This document shows, one piece after another, positions 56,990 through 64,000 of a stretch of 64,000 nucleotides of DNA. How positions within the stretch are numbered: the first letter of the stretch is position 1; each line of letters begins with the position of its first letter. The translations under genes and the position numbers were made by a program. The stretch lies in contig JALGPY010000005.1 of NCBI GenBank assembly GCA_023055425.1, positions 8,147,501 through 8,211,500 of the forward strand, given 5' to 3'. The notes beneath the pieces are model-generated. The model did not search any database. It was not told the DNA's origin and was given only the letters and a program-made list of their open reading frames with translations. The DNA comes from Linanthus parryae. Its lineage: Eukaryota > Streptophyta > Magnoliopsida > Ericales > Polemoniaceae.

Positions 56990-57784
56990 AGTATTCATGT
57001 GTCCAGGGGAGGATGTGAAGAGGCCGATGCTCATATCAACATATATGCAAGAAGGGGACAGAAAAGCACTACTGGATCTCCTAAAGGAATACCGAGACGG
57101 CTTCACATGGGATTACAAAGAACTTCCAGGTATCAACACTAGATTCACCATGCGCAGACGCAGCGTCAACGAGCAAGTGAAGCCCATAAAGCAAAGCACA
57201 AGGAATTCCCAACCAGAGCTAGAATTTAAGATCAAATAAGAGGTGGAGAAACTACTAAAAGCAAATTTCATCAAACCGGTGCACCATTCGACCTGGCTTG
57301 CAAACATTATTCCGGTGAACAAGAAGAACTGGTAGCTTTGAATCTGCGCGGATTTCAGTGACTTTAATCGGTTCCGCCACAAAAATGATTTTTTCCCTAC
57401 AAAGTATCGATATATTTGATCGATTACACAACATGACATCAGATGTGTAGCTTCATGGACGGATTCAGTGGCTATAATCAGATCAAGATGGACCCAAAAG
57501 ATGCAGAGAAGTCTGTCTTTATCACTCTGGTAGGTGTATTTCAATACACGGTTATTCCTTTGGACTAATGCAGGTGCGACATACCAAATGGCGATGATGA
57601 GCCTTTTCCACGACATGATGCACAAGGAGGTGAAATTCTACGACGACCTAGTGGTCAAATCTCGGAGAAAGAAAGACCAGTTGGTGGACTTGAGGAAAGT
57701 TTTCGAAAGATGCAGATGATTTCAACTAAAGAAGAACCCCCTTAAGTGGGAGTTTGGAGTAACCTCGGGCATGTTTTTGGGATG
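56990..57784 (+). pseudogene. Tat-like reverse transcriptase start, decayed and cut
   Basis: 57020-57340 reads LLKEYRDGFTWDYKELPGI, then FIKPVHHSTWLANIIPVNKK. 57455-57530 reads FMDGFSGYNQIKMDPKDAEK. These are successive blocks of gypsy reverse transcriptase, with stops and frameshifts between. The frame is cut at 57785 by the next element. The YxDD motif has become YDDL in a shifted frame near 57640. Confidence 0.75.
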
Positions 57785-58264
57785 TGATAACTCTCAATTA
57801 TGAGTTATCTGTGAGCTTATAGTATAATTTAATAAGTTGAGTTTCCATAAGATTGAGCACGTTTTATCCGACAAAGCCTCCGTCGTATGAAAAAGATGAG
57901 TTTGAGCTTAATTGTGAAATCCGGGCGTTTTCATGCATAAATAGATATTAAATGACATATATAATCGCTTGGTATAGTTGTTCATGTTGTTTTTAGAGGA
58001 ATGGATGCTTAGCGGTTGATTTGAGGCATGAAACAAACTTCGGAAGCAACGGGAACTAAAGCGGAGTAAAGAGACGCAAAGTTGGAGAAGCTAGAATGAC
58101 CAGTCTCCACTATTTCGATCATATCTTGAGTTCTACAATGAATTTTGGAGTGAGACCGGTGGCAAATGAAAGTAGACTTCAAGAGCTTTCCAACGATAGG
58201 TCACGGAGCTAAATCGGAGATTGGACGAAGAAGTTACGACGTTTTGAAGTTGGAGTTGTCGCTG

Positions 58265-58797
58265 ATGTGCGTTCAGACGCACAGGTTCTGCGTTCAGACG
58301 CAGATGTGCGTTCAAACGCAGCCCCGAAGTCAAAAACAACTTATGCCCGCGTGCAAGATTGGTGGCCAAACGCAAAAACTGAGTCCCGGAGGCCGAAATA
58401 GGGCGAAAATTGGCTAAACCCAAGAAAGTGCAGAAAATTGACTAAGTATGTGCGTTCAAACGCACAACACAGTGCAGCAACAAACATGGAAAACTGGCCA
58501 GAAAATGACTAAGTATGTGCGTTCAAACGCACATCCTGCGTTCAAACGCAGGAAACTTCAAATTTCAGAAAGGTCAGAATCAGGCAGAAGTCAAGCAGAA
58601 GACCAAGTATGTGCGTTCAAACGCACACCCAAAAAGTCAACGGAAGTCAAATTCAAGAAGTCAACTCTCAAAATGTGCGTTCAAACGCAACCTCTGTGCG
58701 TTCAAACGCAGGTCAAGATTTTCAGAATTTCTGAAGACGGTGGAAAAAGTCAAACTTCGTCAGAAAAGTCAAAGTCAACAGATGTGCGTTCAGACGC
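58265..58797 (+). promoter_or_regulatory. Array of ten TGCGTTCRAACGCA-type palindromes in U3
   Basis: The word TGCGTTCAAACGCA, or its variant with CAGACGCA, occurs at about 58268, 58287, 58303, 58450, 58517, 58537, 58611, 58676, 58695 and 58782. Arms TGCGTT and AACGCA pair perfectly in most copies. The flanking bases vary, so these are not a simple tandem repeat. The array ends about 90 bases before the TATA box, where transcription factor sites would be expected. Confidence 0.8.
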
Positions 58798-58883
58798 AGG
58801 ACAGGATTTCCAGAAGCTTCCCAGGGCGGTTTAGATAGGGACAGAATAGGAATTTCAGCACAGGATTAGGGAAACTTCAGCAG

Positions 58884-58892
58884 TATATAAAG
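58884..58892 (+). promoter_or_regulatory. TATA box of the non-autonomous element
   Basis: CAGTATATAAAGCAGC fits the plant TATA consensus; RNA would start near 58915. The position splits the LTR into U3 of about 1.1 kb and R plus U5 of about 0.9 kb. Confidence 0.75.
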
Positions 58893-59809
58893 CAGCTCTG
58901 CCCAGCAGTTTCAGGATACAGCATATACAACACATAACACAGGAAAAACAGACACAGAATCAGAGTCAGACACAGCAGAAGCAGGAGCATCGGAGCCGTC
59001 ACCTGTTTGATTCTCTTCTCTTCTTTATGTTAGATTTTATTAGCTAAACTTTTGACCTAGGTTCTCGGTGAACCTAGGGTTTATGATTTCAGTACTTCAG
59101 ATTTTGATTTCAGATTCATGACTGGTTAAGTCTTAATACAGTAGAGGTTTTGTTTATTATTCTGTCTTTGGTTTTTACTTTTTATGCATGAATGGAGTCA
59201 TGAACCTGGATTGCTACAGACAGGATCTGGTGCGCGAGAGTGGCCAGTGAGAGTTAGGAAGAGAAGACTGAATTTAGTTTCCTGCCTTGATGGACCGAGA
59301 GGTGAAGAGAATCAGGGGACTAGCCCAGAAGCATTAGACCAACTGCTAGACGTTTAGGGGGAGACCGAGAGGAGAGCCTGTAACCCTAGCAGACTTATAA
59401 CGAACCAGCAGATCTAGGTGGACCGAGAGGACCCGAAAATCTGTAGGGGAGTGACAGGTGCATGAGACCGAGAGGAGATTGCAACATTGGTATGCTGGCA
59501 TAAACAAAACTGCTGTGTGTTTCTGAATCGGAAAAACTGAAAGGCTGAATAGTAACCCTAGGGGATCCAGGAATCTAGGCACCCGAAACCCTAGTTTTTA
59601 CAGTCAGACTTTATTATCAGAAAATTACTAAATACTGTTTAATTCTATTTTTAATCCTTTTACTTTTTACGACTTCACTCTTTAAACTCAGTTTCTGATT
59701 ACACAGTAACACTGTTCTCGTGGGATCGATAACTCGGGGTTGAAATACCAGCCCTATATTACTTGAACCGTGCACTTGGGGTAACACGTAAGAATTCGTG
59801 TCAAGTTTT

Positions 59810-59827
59810 TGGCGCCGTTGCCGGGGA
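59810..59827 (+). other. Primer binding site, tRNA-Asp
   Basis: TGGCGCCGTTGCCGGGGA matches the complement of the 3' end of plant tRNA-Asp, used by Athila/Tat-type elements. It lies six bases inside the LTR. It is followed by A-rich sequence (59860-59925). Confidence 0.93.
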
Positions 59828-60001
59828 CAGATTTATTGTTACTCAGGAACTAGATTAGAGAGTTAAAAAAAAATCTAAAAAAAAAAAAAAAACTGAAAAA
59901 AAAAATCGAAAAAAAATTTATATTTTTATACCTAGTTACCTCACGGGTATTTCTGGAGCTTTGTTTTCTCAGGATTGCAAGGAGCCAGAGAAATTGTAGG
60001 C

Positions 60002-61498
60002 ATGTGGAGCGGCAATCTTGAGTCGGGGGCAACTCAGTTCCTGAGTCCTCCCTACCGTCAATACTGCCACAATTTTCACAGAAAAGAGGATGCACACCGT
60101 CCAGTTTATTGCTTTCAGTGCAAAAATTATCACGAGTTTGAAGAGGCGTGCATATTGCACTCACCCCAGCTTCATCAACACTATTACCCCTACTGCATCC
60201 AGTGTGGGGGTGGTTGCGGGGCTGGGGCATGCATAACTTATCAGCCGTGGAACTTTCAGGACTGCCAATCAGGGGCGCATCTTGAGACTGCTCTGTACTA
60301 TCCAGATCCACCTCAATTTGTACCTCCGCCACCTTTTGAACCGCTCACTCAAGAAGTTTTCTTCTCATGGATGTCTAAATTGGAGTGCATGCTGGAGAAT
60401 TTTTTTTCAGCACGCCTTGACCAGATTGCAGAGGAGATGAGAGAACTCGACATTGACATATTGCGATTGACAAACAAGTATCACGGACTTTCTCAGTCAT
60501 GGATCTCAGCAGATACGCCAGAACCAGAAACAGAGTTCACGCCACCAGAAATTGAAGAAGTGCAGACAGTGACATCATCAGGTCCAGTTGAGCCAGAAAT
60601 TGATCCAGTACCCGCACCACAGGAAACAGACTCATATATTCCTCACTGGCTTCCAGCAGTGCTGGAGATGCCGAAGGGCTTCTTTGCAAAGATGGCGCAG
60701 GAACAACAAAAAGCTGCATCGCAAGTTGCTGTCATGGAAGAAGAGGTGTCCGAGCCCAGAGAAGTGTGCAATATTCAGAAGCCAATTCTGGTATTTGATT
60801 CTGATGAGGAATCAGACCCAGACTCAGATTCAGATTTGGAGGAAACAGTGCCTGCATGGATGGAACCTCAAACAATTTCAAATTCTGGGCATGGTCTGAA
60901 AGACACTGATATTGAGCATTCGGGGTGTACTGATGAGGAAACTCTGGTGGAGAATTTTTCCACTGATATGGATAAATTTGAGGGAGGAATCCCAACTCAT
61001 CCTATTGAAGAATTCTCCAAGTCTTATGTTGATCAAGTATGTGATGAGTTGGAGAGACTGTTGTTTGGAGATTCTGACACGGAAGCTGATCAGGGCCATT
61101 CCCCAAATCCTTTCTCTATGGACTATTCTAGTGACGTTGCACATGACACGGATAAGGGATTGGAAATCGCACAGTGTGGGGGTACTGATAAGCTGCCTGC
61201 ACGGGTTGTTCAACATCAAGAGTCAACTGGGTATGAGTTGAAATTCCAGGGTCCAACGCAAGCATCCAGGGATGAAGTTCATCGGCAGGATTTTGTAAAA
61301 ATATTCACAGACAAGACAGTGAACAATGAGTGGAAGCTGATCAAGAGGAAAAAGTGCAAAATCAAAGAAATCATCTTCCACAACTTTCCACCTCGTCAAA
61401 AGAATGGGTGTACACGTGAGATGCGGATCATTGAGAAGAGATGGTGGAAGAAGAAAAAGTGGAGAGATAAAGAAGTCTCCAAATTTCTCAATGGTTGA
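60002..61498 (+). CDS. Unknown ORF of the non-autonomous element
   Basis: 498 codons from the first ATG (the frame is open back to about 59975). I do not recognise the protein. Visible parts: an N-terminal region with two Cys/His clusters (YCFQCKNYHEFEEAC and YCIQCGGGCGAGAC, about 30-75), which could bind zinc; a short Pro-rich stretch (PPQFVPPPPFEP); a likely helical segment (about 120-165); a long acidic middle with DSDEESDPDSDSD (about 268-280); and a basic, Trp-rich end (WKLIKRKKCKIKEI, RWWKKKKWRDK). It is uninterrupted although the rest of the neighbourhood is decayed, which suggests either recent insertion or selection. A role as nucleic-acid-binding or gag-like protein is only inference. 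Confidence 0.75.
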   Translation: MWSGNLESGATQFLSPPYRQYCHNFHRKEDAHRPVYCFQCKNYHEFEEACILHSPQLHQHYYPYCIQCGGGCGAGACITYQPWNFQDCQSGAHLETALYYPDPPQFVPPPPFEPLTQEVFFSWMSKLECMLENFFSARLDQIAEEMRELDIDILRLTNKYHGLSQSWISADTPEPETEFTPPEIEEVQTVTSSGPVEPEIDPVPAPQETDSYIPHWLPAVLEMPKGFFAKMAQEQQKAASQVAVMEEEVSEPREVCNIQKPILVFDSDEESDPDSDSDLEETVPAWMEPQTISNSGHGLKDTDIEHSGCTDEETLVENFSTDMDKFEGGIPTHPIEEFSKSYVDQVCDELERLLFGDSDTEADQGHSPNPFSMDYSSDVAHDTDKGLEIAQCGGTDKLPARVVQHQESTGYELKFQGPTQASRDEVHRQDFVKIFTDKTVNNEWKLIKRKKCKIKEIIFHNFPPRQKNGCTREMRIIEKRWWKKKKWRDKEVSKFLNG

Positions 61499-61540
61499 GG
61501 TAACTGGGTCGGGCCGTCGACCTTAAATTACAAGCGCTCG

Positions 61541-61556
61541 TTGGGAGGCAACCCAA
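61541..61556 (+). other. Stem-loop TTGGG-AGGCAA-CCCAA after the unknown ORF
   Basis: A short hairpin 43 bases past the stop codon. Similar GGGAGGCAACCC words are common after the coding part of Athila-type elements. Confidence 0.55.
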
Positions 61557-61772
61557 CTTAGGAGTAGGGTTAAATTTATAATCAGTTTATTGTTTAATAA
61601 ATTTTGAGAGGAGAGTTGAGGGTGAGCTAAATGCTATATGGAGAAAATTTCAGGAAACAGAGGACAGGAAGCTGACTTACAGAAACTGGGCCGCTGTCAG
61701 CATCCAAATGCAGACTAGCATCCAGTGGCAGCCTGCGAGAAAAAGAAAGATTGGAAAAATCCTGAAGAATCT

Positions 61773-61892
61773 ACCCCGGTGCACATGATGCACTCGACCT
61801 TCACAGGGACTCGTATGAGTTGGGGATTTTTCAGGCACAATTTTCAGCAGGAACGGAGCAATCGACCCCGGTGTAAGAAAATACACTCGACC
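61773..61892 (+). other. Two covarying hairpins in the 3' non-coding part
   Basis: 61773-61799 and 61865-61892 share the frame ACCCCGG...CTCGACC. Inside, the first has GTGCA/TGCAC and the second GTGTA/TACAC as stem, so the changed base pair is compensated. A possible structured RNA element. Confidence 0.6.
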
Positions 61893-61899
61893 ATATGGG

Positions 61900-63858
61900 A
61901 GCACATTGTCACACACGATGGTGCTTGGGGATTGCACACTTGAAGAGCGTGACAGAGCCCGGAAGGTTGACAACTTCCGTTGAGAAATTTTCCGGCGACC
62001 GGTCAACGGTCCTTCTCTGCCGGAATCTGCAGAAAAGTAGGCACCTGTACGAACTGACTCCGGGTGCACAGGTTCAATTTCTGTCTCTCGCTTTATTTTC
62101 CTGAGTATACTACCAGCTGGTCGACTGACGGTCAGTCTCGAGCCAGCAAGCCAGTGGCTCTATCAGGCCATCTGTCAGTCGGTCATCTAGATCCTAGTAG
62201 ATGAGGCACGCCAGCTCATCAATCCAGATTATATTCCTGATGATTAGTACCATGAGGGCATGGCACCATCCAGTGTGGGGGTGGTGGCGTTGTAACTGCA
62301 TTAGTTTTATTATACTGAAAAGAAAAATTGAAAAATTAAAAAATTAAAATTTTGAGAATGGGCAACAGATTTAGCTTAAAACTGGAGAGAGCTTAATGAT
62401 AGAAAATTTCCCGAAAATTGATGAACTAAGTGAGGAAGAGCTGCGAGAATCTGTCTAGGGGAGTCATAGAGCCAATGCACGTCAGAAAATGCAAGTAGCT
62501 GTCTCCCGAGCCATGTATCCTACTAGCTGCCAGACCACCGTCACCAGGTAGTCGTCAACCCGCCATCACGGTCACCACATCATTTGGTGGAGTGATAGGC
62601 CATAGGGGACCTCACGTCCTGTCTCGCGCCTTAGGTCCACTAGTGAGCCCCATTGATCCGTTATCCCTTTTCTTGGTACCCTTTTTGACCTAGGAAGCCG
62701 TTTTTTGATACTCGCATCATTGTTAGTATTTTCATCTTTCCTACGCGTCATAGCACGAGGGAGTTGAGTTGAGGGGGATTTTCTGGGGTAGAGCAGATTT
62801 GTTATATTTGATAGTGGATGAGCTTCATTGTTATATCTGAGGGTGTGTAAGGGTGAGATAGTGACGGCAGCACACTTCGGTGTGGCGGTGACTCATGACA
62901 TTACACCGTGAGCACAGGAGGAGAGCCGTAGTGCGTGACATTTTTTCCGCACGACATGGGGACTTGGGTTGACATGGTTATTTGGAGGATGCGCTGTGCT
63001 AGTTAGAAAACCTTGGAGTGAGGAGGTTCGGTTGGAAAAGCGCAATTATTTTAAAGATTGACTACGTGGTTTGGATCAGTGTGGGTGTGGTCGTTTCAGA
63101 TTTTATTTACAATATTTTTTGTGGCACCCCACAGTTTGTTTTTTTCGCAGATCTGGCCTGGTTTATATTATTTTTTATATATATTGCCCCTCATTGAAAG
63201 AAAAGAATGAAAAGAAATCGAAAAAAAAGAAGAAAAAAAGAAGAAAAAAAAAGAAAAAGAAAAGAAAAAAAAACAGCAAAGGCAGAGTTTCAGGGTGCTT
63301 AATTGATTTTATTTCAAAACGTCGGGCCAGGCAAATTTTATAAATATTTCGCATTCTTTCACCGTTGTGGCCGCGAGAACGACATTTACACCAGGATTGG
63401 GGAAATTGAGTGTCTAGAATCTTAGGTGATTTGGGTCAGTTTCTGTCTTCTTGGTGAGGGAGTGTGAGATTTGGGTACTTGTGAGTGTGCTGTGACGTTT
63501 AGGACTTCGCTTCTAAATGACTTATCCTACCGTCCCAAAGCCGGTAGATTTACATTACACCCCGAGTAAAAGCACGGAAGGTGTGCGCTAGGGATACGTT
63601 CGGATTGCATGTAAAAGCAAAAGTAAGTTGTGTTCGTGCTTGTTCCTAACCTAGGCTGGCCGCGAGTTCTTCCGATCACTGCAGTTTCAGAAGTTTAGGG
63701 AAATATGAGAGATTAATGATGTCCAGTTTGAGTTAAAGAGGTTGCCCAGTCTCATCAAAATCAGTTTTTAAATAAATGCAGTTACAACGCTCTGGATTGA
63801 TTCGGGATAGTATGCAGTGGTAGTATACAGCTGGAGTTTGCTCGGGGCGAGCAAAGTT
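61900..63858 (+). other. Non-coding internal region of the non-autonomous element
   Basis: No gene seen. Contains one polypurine-like word at 62271-62282, a hairpin-rich stretch at 62105-62190 and an A/G-rich stretch at 63195-63290. Confidence 0.55.
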
Positions 63859-63873
63859 CAGTGTGGGGGTATT
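63859..63873 (+). other. Polypurine tract of the non-autonomous element
   Basis: CAGTGTGGGGGTATT directly before the 3' LTR. This is the usual form in Athila/Tat-type elements. The first 12 bases occur three more times further upstream. Confidence 0.85.
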
Positions 63874-64000
63874 TGATAACTCTCAATTATGAGTTATCTG
63901 TGAGCTTATAGTATAATTTAATAAGTTGAGTTTCCATAAGATTGAGCACGTTTTATCCGACAAAGCCTCCGTCGTATGAAAAAGATGAGTTTGAGCTTAA
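63874..64000 (+). repeat. 3' LTR (start) of the non-autonomous element
   Basis: Matches 57785-57911; I saw no difference. The rest lies beyond the window. Confidence 0.93.

Larger units (their letters stand above)
57785..59803 (+). repeat. 5' LTR of a non-autonomous LTR element
   Basis: 2019 bp from TGATAACTCTC to ATTCGTGTCA; the same start recurs at 63874. Preceding bases are GGATG (57780-57784). It holds ten palindromic words (58265-58797), a TATA box (58884), and four copies of GACCGAGAGG (59293, 59363, 59421, 59466). Its last 90 bases resemble the solo LTRs in copies A and B. Confidence 0.9.
57785..64000 (+). mobile_element. Non-autonomous LTR retrotransposon without pol (right end outside)
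   Basis: The 5' LTR is 57785-59803, the internal part 59804-63873, and the 3' LTR starts at 63874 and leaves the window after 127 bases. The internal part has a tRNA-Asp primer site, one 498-codon ORF, a TTGGG/CCCAA stem-loop at 61541-61556, 2.3 kb of non-coding DNA and a polypurine tract. No gag capsid, protease, polymerase or integrase is recognisable, so it must depend on another element in trans. It is inserted in the Tat-like reverse transcriptase relic. The first 127 bases of the two LTRs are the same by eye. Confidence 0.9.

Noticed and set aside
58265..58797. Regularly recurring palindromes as a CRISPR-like array
   Set aside because: Spacing is irregular, the words are short, and the DNA is a plant LTR; there are no cas genes.
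58166..58838. Reading frames with repeated CVQTH/CVQTQ residues
   Set aside because: They are the translation of the palindromic words in the LTR promoter; two frames are open at once because of the repeats.
63200..63290. Lys-rich reading frame at 63071-63343
   Set aside because: It comes from an A/G-rich simple stretch in the non-coding part of the LTR element.
1..64000. tRNA or rRNA genes
   Set aside because: I saw no full cloverleaf or rRNA stretch; the only tRNA-like signals are primer sites and the SINE head.

Overview
The window is nuclear DNA of a flowering plant, probably a eudicot. It is AT-rich, its genes have introns, and it is packed with LTR retrotransposons of plant type whose primer sites match plant initiator-Met and Asp tRNAs. 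It also holds TRIM-like, SINE, LINE, Stowaway and Mutator-like elements. I cannot name the species. No intact ordinary housekeeping gene is visible. The only host-type genes are divergent actin-depolymerizing-factor (ADF/cofilin) paralogues on the minus strand, plus decayed RNase H-fold (RVT_3-like) fragments beside them.

Layout. 1-16842 is copy A of a segmental unit and 18905-26952 is copy B, in direct orientation and about 1.4% different in the part I compared by hand. Each holds a gypsy integrase relic, a 1636-bp solo LTR, an ADF-like gene and an RNase H-like relic. Copy A alone carries a young 8.5-kb Ty1/copia element (4284-12792) inside its solo LTR, and a 275-bp solo LTR (14970-15244) inside ADF intron 2. 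Copy B has the empty site for both. 26953-31140 is a decayed third copy full of small elements. 31.5-39.7 kb holds Mutator-like and Stowaway elements, a 5'-truncated LINE nested in a TIR element, a SINE and a LINE endonuclease relic. 38360-41042 continuing at 53359-53587 is a fourth copy (D), of which ADF exon 3 survives.

From 41.0 kb to the window end, ADF copy D is interrupted inside intron 2 by two stacks of elements. The first is a 1.0-kb mini LTR element whose right LTR was hit by an 11.3-kb chromodomain Ty3/gypsy element (41935-53243) with almost identical LTRs. The second is a decayed Tat-like gypsy element starting at 53588, itself split by a non-autonomous LTR element (57785 to beyond 64000). 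That last element has a tRNA-Asp primer site, a 2.0-kb LTR with ten palindromes upstream of a TATA box, no reverse transcriptase, and one 498-codon ORF of unknown function.

Relative ages from LTR and duplicate divergence agree with the nesting: solo LTR first, then the A/B duplication (about 1.4%), the mini element (4/331), the copia element (10/1429), and the gypsy element last (one substitution seen). The best candidates for something undescribed are the non-autonomous element at 57785-64000 with its palindrome array, unknown ORF, covarying hairpins and repeated polypurine-like 12-mer, and the paired GNRA-loop hairpins at the 3' end of the gypsy element.
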